The notes under the pieces were generated by a model that saw nothing but the letters and a program-made list of their open reading frames with translations, did no database searches and was not told where the DNA came from. The position numbers and the translations under genes are program-made. A stretch of 64,000 bases of DNA, taken from the NCBI RefSeq assembly GCF_024213555.1, contig NZ_JANAVO010000001.1:682001-746000 (forward strand). Reading direction: 5' to 3'. Of the stretch, positions 11,201 through 19,474 are shown one piece after another. Source of the DNA: Allokutzneria sp. A3M-2-11 16. Its GTDB lineage: Bacteria > Actinomycetota > Actinomycetes > Mycobacteriales > Pseudonocardiaceae. Position 1 is the stretch's first letter; each line of letters begins with the position of its first letter.

Positions 11201-11259
11201 CGCTCGACGACCTAGACCGGAAAGGAGCCCGATCGGGGCGGAAAACCAGGAGTGAATTC

Positions 11260-12939
11260 GTGACAATTTCTTCAATCGCGCCCGGCGGCACGGTCGTGCC
11301 CGGAAAGCACCCAGGTGCGGGGAGCCGTGAGCGCCGGTGGAATGCGGCGATCGTCGTCGGCGCCGTCGCGGTCATCGCGGTCGCCGGGTTCAGCAGGCGC
11401 TGGATCGCCGACGACGGGCTGATCTACACCCGCGCGGTCGAGCAGATCCTGGCCGGCAACGGGCCGGTCTTCAACGCCGGTGAACGCGCCGAGACCTCGA
11501 CCGGGACGCTGTGGCAGTGGCTGCTCGCGCTCGCCGGGCTGCTCGGCGCCGCGAGCCACCTGCCGACCGCCGCCGTGTACCTGGGGCTGGCGCTGACCTC
11601 GGCCGCGGTCGCGTTCGGCGTAGTCGGGGCGCAGCGGCTGCGCGGTTCCTGGACGGTGCCCGCCGGCGTCGTCGTGGTCCTGGTCACGCCGCCGATGTGG
11701 GACTTCGCCACCTCCGGACTGGAAACCGGGCTCGCCTTCGCCTGGATCGCGGGCGGCTGGTGGCTGCTCGTGCGCTCCCGGGACGGCCACGGCGGCCTGT
11801 TCTGGCTCGCGGCCGTGCTCGGGCTCGGCCCGCTGGTGCGGCCGGACCTGGCGCTGGTGTCGATCGTGTTCCTGATCGCGCTGTGGTTGCTGCACCGCCC
11901 CCGAGCAGCCACGACGTTCGGCCTGCTGGCCGCGGCCGGTGCGCTGCCCGTGGCTTACCAGGTCTTCCGGATGGGCTACTACGGCGTCCTGGTCCCGCTG
12001 CCCGCGATCAGCAAGGAGGCGGGGACCTCGTACTGGTCCCGCGGCCTGCTCTACTTCGCCGACCTCCTCGCCACCTACTGGCTCTGGCTGCCGGTCGGCG
12101 TCGTGCTCTTCCTCGGCCTGCGGCAGCGCCTGACCAGGGCGGATCGCATCCTCGTGCTCGCTCCGGTGATCGCGGGCGCGCTGTCGTGGCTCTACGTCGT
12201 CAAGATCGGCGGCGACTTCATGCACGGCCGCATGCTGCTGCCCGGCCTGCTGCTGGTCATGCTGCCGTTCTTCTGCCTGCCGAAGCCGGCAACGCGCCCG
12301 TCGCGTGCGGCGTTGAGCCTGGTCCTGGCGGCGACAGCGATCTTCTGCGTGCTCGATCCGCGACCGGGGTACTCGCCGGGGCCCGGCGCCCTGGGCGTCG
12401 CGGACGAGCGGGCGTTCTACGCCACCAAGCTCGGGGTGACCCATCCCGACAGCGCCGCGCCGTACCTCGCGCAGGCGCACGCCGACGCGGAGCTGATCGC
12501 GACCGCGAACCGCGAACTGGTGGTGATCGGCACCGACCTGACCTACCCGCTGGCCGCCGAACGGCCCAACCGCGTCGGGGTCGTCTGGTCGGTCCTCGGT
12601 ACCGCCGGAGCGACCACGCCGCTGGGCGAACCGGTGATCGACCCGCTCGGGCTGTCCTACCCGCTGGCCGCCCACCTCGAACCGCAGCAGCGGCGGCGCG
12701 CGGGCCACGAGAAGGTGCTGCCGCACACGTGGATCACCGCGGACTACGGCGCGCCGACGGAGCAGAACGCGGCTGCCCGGCGGGCGCTGGCGTGCGGCGA
12801 GCTGGCCGAGCTCCAGGAGTCGGTCCGCGCCCCGCTCACCTGGGGACGATTCGTGGACAACTTCCTGGGCGCCTTCGCGCGGACTTCCTTGCGCATACCC
12901 GAGAATCCGGTCGAGGCGGAGCACCGCTTCTGCCGCTGA
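11260..12939 (+). CDS. aftB: AftB-like terminal beta-(1->2)-arabinofuranosyltransferase, paralogue 1
   Basis: Polytopic GT-C glycosyltransferase of 559 aa. It matches mycobacterial AftB along its length by signature blocks: RRWIADDGLI (conserved D51-D52), LAGNGPVFNAGER, FATSGLETG, FRMGYYGVLVP, GGDFMHGR and PLAAHLE near the C-terminus. AftB uses decaprenyl-phospho-arabinose to cap arabinogalactan arabinan outside the membrane. The start is GTG with AGGAG seven bases upstream; a longer upstream reading frame overlaps the divergent gene and is rejected. A close paralogue follows 145 bp downstream. Specificity may differ from true AftB. Confidence 0.85.
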   Translation: MTISSIAPGGTVVPGKHPGAGSRERRWNAAIVVGAVAVIAVAGFSRRWIADDGLIYTRAVEQILAGNGPVFNAGERAETSTGTLWQWLLALAGLLGAASHLPTAAVYLGLALTSAAVAFGVVGAQRLRGSWTVPAGVVVVLVTPPMWDFATSGLETGLAFAWIAGGWWLLVRSRDGHGGLFWLAAVLGLGPLVRPDLALVSIVFLIALWLLHRPRAATTFGLLAAAGALPVAYQVFRMGYYGVLVPLPAISKEAGTSYWSRGLLYFADLLATYWLWLPVGVVLFLGLRQRLTRADRILVLAPVIAGALSWLYVVKIGGDFMHGRMLLPGLLLVMLPFFCLPKPATRPSRAALSLVLAATAIFCVLDPRPGYSPGPGALGVADERAFYATKLGVTHPDSAAPYLAQAHADAELIATANRELVVIGTDLTYPLAAERPNRVGVVWSVLGTAGATTPLGEPVIDPLGLSYPLAAHLEPQQRRRAGHEKVLPHTWITADYGAPTEQNAAARRALACGELAELQESVRAPLTWGRFVDNFLGAFARTSLRIPENPVEAEHRFCR

Positions 12940-13084
12940 CACCTCGGAATTTCGCATTTCGCGTATGTTCGGGGCCACCCGAACTTTGCTGCCAGAGGGA
13001 CCCCGGCGCAGCTGGACAACGGGTGCGGCTCTATAAATGGGGGGCGCCCCGAACAGGGTGGCGGCACGGCATGGAGTGGAATAC

Positions 13085-14806
13085 GTGACAGTTACCCCGT
13101 CCGGCGATATCGGAAATTCAAAAGGAACCTTCGGCGTCGCTACGTCCTATAACGAAACGACTACGGAGAGTTCTTCCCGGCGCTGGAATACCGGGGTCGT
13201 GGTGACCGCCGTCGCGGTGATCCTGGCCGCCGGATACGCCAGGCGCTGGATTTCCGATGACGGCCTGATCTACGTGCGTGCCGTCGAGCAGATCCTGGCG
13301 GGCAACGGACCGGTCTTCAACGCGGGCGAGCGGGCCGAGAGCTCCACCGGAACCCTCTGGCAGTGGTTACTCACCGTGGTCGGTTTCGTGCTGCCGGACA
13401 GCCTGCCGGAGCTCGCCGTCTACCTCGGTCTCGCCCTCACCGGTGCGGCGGTCGCGTTCGGCGTGACGGGGTCGCAGCGGCTGCACGGCGGCGCCCCGCT
13501 CCCGGCCGGGGTGGTGATCCTGCTCGCGCTGTCGCCGATGTGGGACTTCGCCACCTCCGGCCTGGAGACCGGGCTCGCCTTCGCCTGGATCGCGGGCGCC
13601 TGGTGGCTGCTGGTCAACTCTCGGGACAGCTCGAAGGAGAGCCACCTCGGGCTGGCGTTCGTGTTCGGCCTCGGCCCGCTGGTGCGGCCGGACCTGGCGC
13701 TGGTGTCGATCGTGTTCCTCATGGCGCTGTGGCTGCTGCACCGCCCGGCCCACCGGACCACGGTCCGGCTGCTCGCCGTCGCGGGCGCGCTGCCGGTCGC
13801 CTACCAGGTCTTCCGGATGGGTTACTACGGCGTCCTGGTGCCGCTGCCCGCGATCAGCAAGGAGGCCTCCGACTCGCACTGGCTGCGCGGCCTGGCCTAC
13901 TTCTTCGACCTGTTCCTGGTCTACGGGCTGCTGATCCCGGTCGGCATCGTGCTCTGGGTCGGCCTGCGCCGGCGGCTGACCAGGAGCGATCGCATCCTGG
14001 TGCTGGCGCCGGTGATCGCGGGCGCGCTCTCGGTGCTCTACGTCGTCAAGGTCGGCGGCGACTTCATGCACGGCCGCATGCTCCTGCCCGGTCTGCTCCT
14101 GGTCCTGCTGCCGTTCTTCTGCCTGCCGCGGGCGTCCAGCCGGACGGTGCGGAAGTGGGCGGGCACGGGGCTGGCCGCATGGGCGGTGCTGGCCGCGCTG
14201 GTGCTGCGCACGCCGTACACCCCGGCACTCAGCCCGACCGGCATCGCGGACGAACGCTACTTCTACCGGGGCCTGACCGGGGTCGACAACCCGGTCTCCA
14301 AGGAGGACTTCGTCAACGCCGAGTGGGTGAAGCAGGGCTGGGTCGAGTCGGCTCAGCGGGAGCTGGTGTTCGCGACGAACAAGCCCGCGATGAACGTTCC
14401 CAGGATGGAGCCGCTGGGCCCGAACCGGCCGCACCGGGTCGGGATGGTCTGGCAGATGCTCGGCTCCGCGGGCGCGGTCACCCCGCTGGACCAGCTCGCC
14501 ATCGACCCGATCGGACTGTCCTACCCGCTGGCCGCGCACCTGGAGCTGACCGACCGGAACGGCCGGGTCGGCCACGAGAAGATGCTGCCGCGGGTGTGGA
14601 TCTCCGCCGACTACGGCATGCCCACCAAGGAGAACGAGGCGGCACGGCGGGCGCTGTCCTGCGGTGACCTCGCCGAGCTCCAGGAGTCCGTGCGCGCCCC
14701 GATGACCTGGGAGCGGTTCGTGGCCAACTTCTTCGGCTCCTTCAGCAGGACCACGTTGCGCGTGCCCGTCGACCCGGTGGCCGCGGAACGCCTGTTCTGC
14801 GGCTGA
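13085..14806 (+). CDS. aftB: AftB-like arabinofuranosyltransferase, paralogue 2
   Basis: 573 aa, a tandem paralogue of the preceding gene with the same blocks in order: RRWISDDGLI (D58-D59), LAGNGPVFNAGER, FATSGLETG, FRMGYYGVLVP, GGDFMHGR, PLAAHLE. The N-terminal about 35 residues and the stretch around 395-460 differ most between the copies. The GTG start has GGAG eight bases upstream; it is chosen over an upstream ATG because homology to paralogue 1 begins shortly after it. The recent duplication suggests a second arabinan linkage, a second acceptor, or dosage. A CsoR-like palindrome begins five bases after the stop. Confidence 0.85.
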   Translation: MTVTPSGDIGNSKGTFGVATSYNETTTESSSRRWNTGVVVTAVAVILAAGYARRWISDDGLIYVRAVEQILAGNGPVFNAGERAESSTGTLWQWLLTVVGFVLPDSLPELAVYLGLALTGAAVAFGVTGSQRLHGGAPLPAGVVILLALSPMWDFATSGLETGLAFAWIAGAWWLLVNSRDSSKESHLGLAFVFGLGPLVRPDLALVSIVFLMALWLLHRPAHRTTVRLLAVAGALPVAYQVFRMGYYGVLVPLPAISKEASDSHWLRGLAYFFDLFLVYGLLIPVGIVLWVGLRRRLTRSDRILVLAPVIAGALSVLYVVKVGGDFMHGRMLLPGLLLVLLPFFCLPRASSRTVRKWAGTGLAAWAVLAALVLRTPYTPALSPTGIADERYFYRGLTGVDNPVSKEDFVNAEWVKQGWVESAQRELVFATNKPAMNVPRMEPLGPNRPHRVGMVWQMLGSAGAVTPLDQLAIDPIGLSYPLAAHLELTDRNGRVGHEKMLPRVWISADYGMPTKENEAARRALSCGDLAELQESVRAPMTWERFVANFFGSFSRTTLRVPVDPVAAERLFCG

Positions 14807-14810
14807 GCAC

Positions 14811-14828
14811 GTATACCCTCGGGGGTAT
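14811..14828. promoter_or_regulatory. CsoR-like metal-responsive operator
   Basis: GTATACCCTCGGGGGTAT contains ATACCC and GGGTAT arms separated by four bases, the G/C-rich form flanked by TAT/ATA typical of copper-sensing CsoR-family operators. It overlaps the start codon of the DUF6153-like gene. No csoR gene is in the window. Assignment is by pattern only. Confidence 0.45.
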
Positions 14829-15183
14829 GCGCCGGGCACCTACGAGCACGCTCCTGCGGGGAGTGCTGCTCGGGCTGCTCGTGGCCGGGGTCAGCATCGG
14901 CGTGCTCGCGATGCACCAGGTCCCGCACACGGTTTCCCTTGCGCAGCAACATCATTGCGCGCCGCACGGGGATGCGCCCGGTCCCGCCGACCCGGTGACG
15001 CACATGTGCGCCGGGGTGATCGTGGTGGTCGCCGGGCTCGGGGCGCTCGCCCTGGTCGCGCTCGTCCGGCGGGAGCCCGTCGTGCTCCCCCGCCCTTCGC
15101 TGCTGCGGTGGCACCGCCGCCTGTCCGGGCGCGCGCCACCGGTTCGGCTGAAGCTCGCGGAGTTGTGCGTACTTCGGTTGTGA
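14827..15183 (+). CDS. Small membrane protein, DUF6153-like
   Basis: 118 aa. A hydrophobic helix at about 10-28 ends in a short MH motif, then comes a His/Cys segment (HHCAPHG), a single Cys (MCAG) beginning a second hydrophobic helix at about 60-80, and a basic cytoplasmic tail. This pattern, and the DUF305 gene 75 bp downstream, resemble DUF6153 proteins often found with copper-linked genes. No ribosome site precedes the ATG, so translation may be leaderless. The His/Cys residues between the helices could bind metal; this is inference. Confidence 0.6.
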   Translation: MRRAPTSTLLRGVLLGLLVAGVSIGVLAMHQVPHTVSLAQQHHCAPHGDAPGPADPVTHMCAGVIVVVAGLGALALVALVRREPVVLPRPSLLRWHRRLSGRAPPVRLKLAELCVLRL

Positions 15184-15258
15184 TCGGTTAGCCGGAGTGC
15201 GTGTTGTCGGCACGCCCCGGACCTGGCTCACCGTCACGACTCCTCGAAGAGAGAACCG

Positions 15259-15786
15259 ATGAAGCTCAGGATTCTCGTGGCCGCACTGGCCGCGTTCACC
15301 CTCGCCGCCTGCGGTCAGGGTCAGCCCAACAACCAGGCGGACGTGGACTTCGCCTCCGGCATGGCGCCGCACCACCGGCAGGCCGTTGAGATGGCCGACC
15401 TGGTCCCCGACCGCACCGACAACCCGCGGCTGCGTTCGCTCGGCGAGCGGGTCCGCGCGGCGCAGCAGCCGGAGATCGACGCGCTGACCGGCTGGCTGAA
15501 GCGTTGGGGCGCAAAGGAGTCAGCGGACCACTCCGGTCACGCCGGACACGGCATGGCCGGGATGATGACGCCGCAGCAGATGACCGAACTCAAGGCGGCC
15601 AAGGGCGTCGGCTTCGACAAGATGTGGCTGCGGATGATGATCGAGCACCACAAGGGCGCGCTGGAGATGGCGCGGACGGAGCTGGCCAAGGGCGCTGACC
15701 CGGAGGCGAAGAAGCTCGCCCAGTCGATCACCGACTCGCAGCAGAAGGAGATCGACGAGATGACCGCGCTGCTCGCGGAGCGCTGA
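15259..15786 (+). CDS. DUF305 family lipoprotein
   Basis: 175 aa. Signal peptide with lipobox LAAC (Cys18), so anchored to the outer face of the membrane. The mature part has the paired DUF305 helices, each with a Met/His pair: GMAPHHRQAVEMA near 34-46 and MMIEHHKGALEMA near 129-141, joined by a His/Gly/Met-rich linker (HSGHAGHGMAGMM). DUF305 proteins are ferritin-like four-helix bundles, and some are linked to copper handling. GAGAG lies upstream of the ATG. With the preceding gene and the CsoR-like site it probably forms a metal-responsive unit. Confidence 0.85.
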   Translation: MKLRILVAALAAFTLAACGQGQPNNQADVDFASGMAPHHRQAVEMADLVPDRTDNPRLRSLGERVRAAQQPEIDALTGWLKRWGAKESADHSGHAGHGMAGMMTPQQMTELKAAKGVGFDKMWLRMMIEHHKGALEMARTELAKGADPEAKKLAQSITDSQQKEIDEMTALLAER

Positions 15787-15850
15787 GCCGGTACGAGCGC
15801 CGCAGCGGGTGGCGACCGGCCACCGCTTCTGCTGACCCAGCGGAGTTCGC

Positions 15851-15972
15851 CGGTCTTCAAGTACACCCAACCCGCGCTCCAGCGGTCGCAAACAGCCACA
15901 AACCCTCGGCGCTGCGCGGGGTTGGGGGCGGTTAGAGACCGCTGTGGCAGGGGTTGGGGGTACTTGAAGACG
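15851..15972. repeat. Palindromic intergenic element, copy 2
   Basis: CGGTCTTCAAGTAC at the left pairs with GTACTTGAAGACG at the right. Inside, AGCGGTC pairs with GACCGCT and AACCC with GGGTT. It starts 65 bases after the DUF305 stop. The right arm (GGTTGGGGGCGGTTAGAGAC) is nearly identical to copies 4 and 5. Confidence 0.85.
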
Positions 15973-16184
15973 CCCCTACTCGCGTGCTGTGTCCAATGTG
16001 GACTGTGGTGCGGGGTTCAGGTGGCGAAGGGGACCGCGTCCGGTTCGCAGGTGGTGCCGGGCTTGGGCAGCTGGCTTGCAGACCGTGCCCTTCAAAACTC
16101 CAGCACTCCGCCCACCAAGTAAACTCAGCCCATGCCCCACACCCGCCCGCACACCCCAACCCCCGCGGGCGCCGTCTAGAGAAC

Positions 16185-16247
16185 CCCGTTTCGTACTCAT
16201 AACGGGAAAAAGAGCGCTCCAAAAACCCGTTTTGAGTACGAAACGGG
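16185..16247. repeat. 63-bp composite palindrome made of two inverted 22-bp units
   Basis: The outer arms CCCGTTTCGTACTCA (16185-16199) and TGAGTACGAAACGGG (16233-16247) are perfectly complementary. Each arm continues into AACGGG or CCCGTT, so each half is itself a 22-bp imperfect palindrome, and the centre contains GAGCGCTC. The whole can form a cruciform. It lies 88 bases after the ubiD stop. It could be a terminator or a repeat-protein binding site. Confidence 0.85.
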
Positions 16248-16334
16248 ATTTTGGGCTGCCCAGGTGATGTTTTGGGGGAGGGGACGAAGGGGTGGGCGGA
16301 CGGGGGTTGGGGATCGCTTGCGGGGCGCGGCGGG

Positions 16335-17948
16335 TTAGTGGACCCAGTTGTCGAGGATCTTCTTGCGTAGGTCGGCCGGGTAGTTGGCCTCGAACGCGGT
16401 GCTGCGCGGGCGTTCGGAGCCCTGGGGCAGCAACGAGTCGAAGGCGAGCAGCGGCGCGAGGTAGGTCTCCTGCTCCTCCTTGCCGTAGCAGACCATCAGC
16501 GTGTTGAACGACCGCTGTGGGATCACCACCTGGTCCTTCACCGGGTGCGTCCTGGTGGCGAAGCCCCACATCAGGTCCCGGTGGTCGGTCACGTCCAGGT
16601 CGTCGTCGAGCACCATCACCTGCGAGAGCCAGATGACGACGCGGGTGTCACAGATGATCTCCGCGATGCGCTTGGTGAGCTCGCGCGAGGACGTGATCCC
16701 GGTGCGCTTGGGCCAGTCCTGCGGCACGGTCACCGCGAGCACGTGCAGCGCGCTCTCCGGCACCATCCACGCGTTCGTCGCCGGAATCCCGTTCTTGCGC
16801 AAGGCGTTCAGGATGATCGCCGACGCGGGCACGCCCACCGCGGTGTGGTCCTCGTCGACCGCCTTGCCCGCGGTCACCACCGGCAGGATCGCGTTGTCCC
16901 GGTGGGTGATCGCGGTGACCGTGCAGGTCGGCATCTGCCGCACGTGCACGCTCATGTAGCCGGGCGCCTCGCCCATCGGGCCCTCGGGAACGGTCTTCTC
17001 AAAGTCGATGTGCCCCTCGATGACGATCTCCGCCGTCGCGGGCACCCGCAGGTCGACGGTCTTGCAGCGCACCAGTTCCACGGGCTTGCCGTAGTAGCCG
17101 CCGAGGAAGGACGCCTCGCTCACCCCGTCCGGCAACGACATCGCCGAGGCGAACGGGATGCCCGGTTCCGCGCCCTGCACCAGGGCGAACGGCGCCTGCT
17201 TGCCCTGCTCGGCCCACTGGGCCGCGATCACGCCGAGGTGCTGGAAGAACGGGATGACCAGGGGCGAGAACCGCTTGCCGTCCACCAGCATCGCGCGGCT
17301 GATCGACCAGTTGACCCACTTGCCGTCCGGGGTACCGACGACGAAGGTGCCCCAGGTGTTCAGGTACGGGCCGCCGTCGCCGTTGTGCAGCAACGGAACC
17401 GGGATCTTGGTGAGGTCGGCGTCCTTGCCGAGCAGCACGTTCTGCTGACAAGGTCCACTGTGGACTGTGACCGGCTCGATCGGCTTGAGGTCGTGCGCCC
17501 TGGTCAGCGCCTCCACCATGGCCAGCGGGTGGGTGTCCGGCCGGAACCCCAGCGAGAGCGCCACGCGGGCGTAGCGCGCCTTGGGCAGCGAGCTGAGCGC
17601 GGCGGGCGCCCCGAGGACCCGGAAACCCTTGCGGTGCCCCTTGATCCGGTTGAACAGCACGGCGGGACCGTTGATCTCGGTGGTGCGCCGGGTGATCGCG
17701 CCGATCTCGAGGTGGGTGTCCACCTCGCGCTCGATCTCCCGGAGGTCCCCGAGCGCCTTCAGTGCGTCCAGGTACTCGCGCAGGCTGCCGAGGCGCCGCT
17801 TGGCGTCGGCCACGTGCGGGTCCCACTTCGGCGGCGCCGCTGCCGCGCTCTGCGCGGTGATCCCGGCCAGGCTCGCGCCGACCGAACCCGCGGCGAGCAG
17901 GCCACCGCGCCAGAGGAGCCCTCTGCGCGAGATCCCATTGGGAGACAT
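16335..17948 (-). CDS. UbiD-family decarboxylase with Tat signal peptide
   Basis: 537 aa. UbiD enzymes reversibly decarboxylate aromatic or unsaturated acids using prenylated FMN made by UbiX. The fold is recognisable from the N-terminal domain, NWSISRAMLVDGKR (the conserved Arg region) and PMGEAPGYMS (catalytic Glu region). Unusually, the N-terminus is a twin-arginine signal (SRRGLLWRGG, then a hydrophobic stretch and AAAA at about 33-36), implying export of a folded, cofactor-loaded enzyme. The ATG is chosen because AAGGAG lies seven bases upstream, inside the end of ubiX, which stops four bases before. The substrate is unknown. Confidence 0.85.
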   Translation of the reverse strand: MSPNGISRRGLLWRGGLLAAGSVGASLAGITAQSAAAAPPKWDPHVADAKRRLGSLREYLDALKALGDLREIEREVDTHLEIGAITRRTTEINGPAVLFNRIKGHRKGFRVLGAPAALSSLPKARYARVALSLGFRPDTHPLAMVEALTRAHDLKPIEPVTVHSGPCQQNVLLGKDADLTKIPVPLLHNGDGGPYLNTWGTFVVGTPDGKWVNWSISRAMLVDGKRFSPLVIPFFQHLGVIAAQWAEQGKQAPFALVQGAEPGIPFASAMSLPDGVSEASFLGGYYGKPVELVRCKTVDLRVPATAEIVIEGHIDFEKTVPEGPMGEAPGYMSVHVRQMPTCTVTAITHRDNAILPVVTAGKAVDEDHTAVGVPASAIILNALRKNGIPATNAWMVPESALHVLAVTVPQDWPKRTGITSSRELTKRIAEIICDTRVVIWLSQVMVLDDDLDVTDHRDLMWGFATRTHPVKDQVVIPQRSFNTLMVCYGKEEQETYLAPLLAFDSLLPQGSERPRSTAFEANYPADLRKKILDNWVH

Positions 17949-17952
17949 GCCC

Positions 17953-18561
17953 TCACTCCTTGTACGGGTAGCCGTTGGTGACCAGCCGCTGCGCCTTCGC
18001 GTCGGCCGTCCCGGTCCACCGCGCCGCGTTGGGAACTTCAAGACCGAACTGGTCCAGAATCCGGGCCACGGTGTGGTCGATGACGTCGTTGAGGCTGTGC
18101 GGGGCGTTGTAGAAGGCGGGAACCGGCGGGAACACCGTCGCACCCGCCTGGGTCACGCCGAGCATGTTCTCGAGGTGGATCGTGCTCAGCGGGGTTTCGC
18201 GGACCACCAGCACCAGTCGGCGGCGCTCCTTGAGCACCACGTCGGCGGCACGGCTGATCAACCCGTCGCCGGTGCCGTGCCGGATGGTGGCCAGGGTCTT
18301 GGTGGTGCAGGGGACCACGACCATCCCGTCGGTGCGGAACGAGCCGCTGGAGATCGGCGCCGCCTGGTCGTCGGCGGAGTACACGGCGGTGGCCAGTGCG
18401 CGCACCTCGCGCACGGAGTGGGCGGTCTCCAGCTCGATCGTGGCCCGCGCCCACTTGCTCAGCACCAGGTGCGTCTCGACACCCAACTCTCGCAGCGCGA
18501 GCAGCACCCGGATGCCCAACTCGGCACCGGTCGCTCCGGTCATCCCCACTACCAGGCGCAT
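17953..18561 (-). CDS. ubiX: UbiX-type flavin prenyltransferase
   Basis: About 202 aa. Makes prenylated FMN from FMN and dimethylallyl phosphate, the cofactor needed by the UbiD encoded four bases downstream. N-terminal Rossmann loop GMTGATGAELG, the flavin/phosphate region SSGSFRTDGMVVVPCTTKTLA, and RRLVLVVRETPLS with conserved catalytic Arg/Glu are present. ATG 18561 has GGAGG six bases upstream; upstream in-frame sequence runs into the divergent promoter and is not used. The cytosolic maturase paired with a Tat-exported partner is notable. Confidence 0.92.
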   Translation of the reverse strand: MRLVVGMTGATGAELGIRVLLALRELGVETHLVLSKWARATIELETAHSVREVRALATAVYSADDQAAPISSGSFRTDGMVVVPCTTKTLATIRHGTGDGLISRAADVVLKERRRLVLVVRETPLSTIHLENMLGVTQAGATVFPPVPAFYNAPHSLNDVIDHTVARILDQFGLEVPNAARWTGTADAKAQRLVTNGYPYKE

Positions 18562-18579
18562 CGCGGCCTCCACGCTTTT

Positions 18580-18601
18580 TATAATGCGACTGCATTGTAT
18601 A
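18580..18601. promoter_or_regulatory. AT-rich operator/promoter between ubiX and the rRNA methyltransferase
   Basis: AATGC (18583-18587) and GCATT (18592-18596) form an inverted repeat with a four-base spacer, extended imperfectly by TAT/GTAT on each side. It overlaps a TATAAA-like box facing ubiX, placed about 20 bases before its start. The size and AT-richness suit a MarR- or TetR-type repressor. No regulator gene adjoins it. Confidence 0.45.
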
Positions 18602-18655
18602 GACGCCGGGAAGTTTTCGGAAGGGGTTCGGGCGGCGCATATACTTCGCCGCGTC

Positions 18656-19465
18656 ATGCGCAGCGAACTCCTGGAACACCTGCGGTGTCCGCATTGCGGA
18701 GCGCCACTCGCGGCGGCTGGGAACACCGTTTCCTGCGCTGGCGGCCACAGCTTCGACATCGCCAGGCAGGGCTACCTGAGCCTGCTCGCCGGGGGTCACT
18801 CCTACCGCGTCGACACGGCCGAGATGGTCGCCGCGCGGGACGCCTTCCTCGGCGCGGGCCACTACGCCCCGATCTCCGACGCGCTGGCCAGGGCCGCACG
18901 GGCACCGCTGCCGCCGGGCTGCGTGCTCGACGTCGGCGGCGGCACCGGCCACTACCTCCGCGCGGTGCTCGAAACCCTGCCGGACCGCGACGGCATCGTG
19001 CTCGACCTGTCCAAGTTCGCGGCGCGGCGCGCGGCCAAGGCCCATCCCCGGATCGGCGCCGTGGTCGCCGACGCGTGGCGCGAGCTCCCGGTCAACGACG
19101 GCGCGGCGGCCTTGGTGCTCAACGTCTTCGCCCCGCGCAACGGACCCGAACTGCGCAGGGTCCTGCACCCCGACGGCGAGCTGCTGGTGGTCACCCCCAC
19201 TCCGGCGCACCTCGGCTCGCTGGTGCGGGAGCTGGGCCTGCTCACCGTGGACGACCGCAAGGACGAGCGGCTGCACCAGGCGCTCGACCCGCACTTCACC
19301 CTGCTCGGCCGGGAGTCCGTCGAGTACTCCCTCGCGCCGGGCCGCGACGCGCTCGCCCAGCTCGTGGGGATGGGGCCGAGCGCGTGGTCCACCAGGACGA
19401 TCACCCTCCCCGAGGACTTCAAGACCACCGTGTCGGTGTCGCTGACCCGCTACCGCCCGAAGTGA
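18656..19465 (+). CDS. rlmA: RlmA-type 23S rRNA (guanine-N1) methyltransferase
   Basis: 269 aa. An N-terminal zinc site C11-x2-C14, C27 and H31 is followed by a class I SAM domain (VLDVGGGTGHYL near 91-102). This layout is that of RlmA/TlrB enzymes, which N1-methylate G745 or G748 in 23S rRNA helix 35; G748 methylation gives tylosin resistance in producers. Which site is used cannot be told. No ribosome site precedes the ATG; a TATACT box ending 10 bases upstream suggests a leaderless or nearly leaderless mRNA. tex follows nine bases after the stop. Confidence 0.8.
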   Translation: MRSELLEHLRCPHCGAPLAAAGNTVSCAGGHSFDIARQGYLSLLAGGHSYRVDTAEMVAARDAFLGAGHYAPISDALARAARAPLPPGCVLDVGGGTGHYLRAVLETLPDRDGIVLDLSKFAARRAAKAHPRIGAVVADAWRELPVNDGAAALVLNVFAPRNGPELRRVLHPDGELLVVTPTPAHLGSLVRELGLLTVDDRKDERLHQALDPHFTLLGRESVEYSLAPGRDALAQLVGMGPSAWSTRTITLPEDFKTTVSVSLTRYRPK

Positions 19466-19474
19466 AGGATCTCC

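Larger units (their letters stand above)
15787..16334. other. 548-bp convergent intergenic region
   Basis: No credible gene. It holds repeat element copy 2 (15851-15972), a one-mismatch copy of the palindromic word (GTCCAATGTGGAC at 15991-16003), and a 63-bp composite palindrome (16185-16247). It separates the convergent DUF305 and ubiD genes. Confidence 0.8.

Noticed and set aside
17949-18143. N-terminal extension of UbiD
   Set aside because: The frame runs through ubiX in another phase with low-complexity sequence; the Tat-type start at 17948 has a ribosome site.
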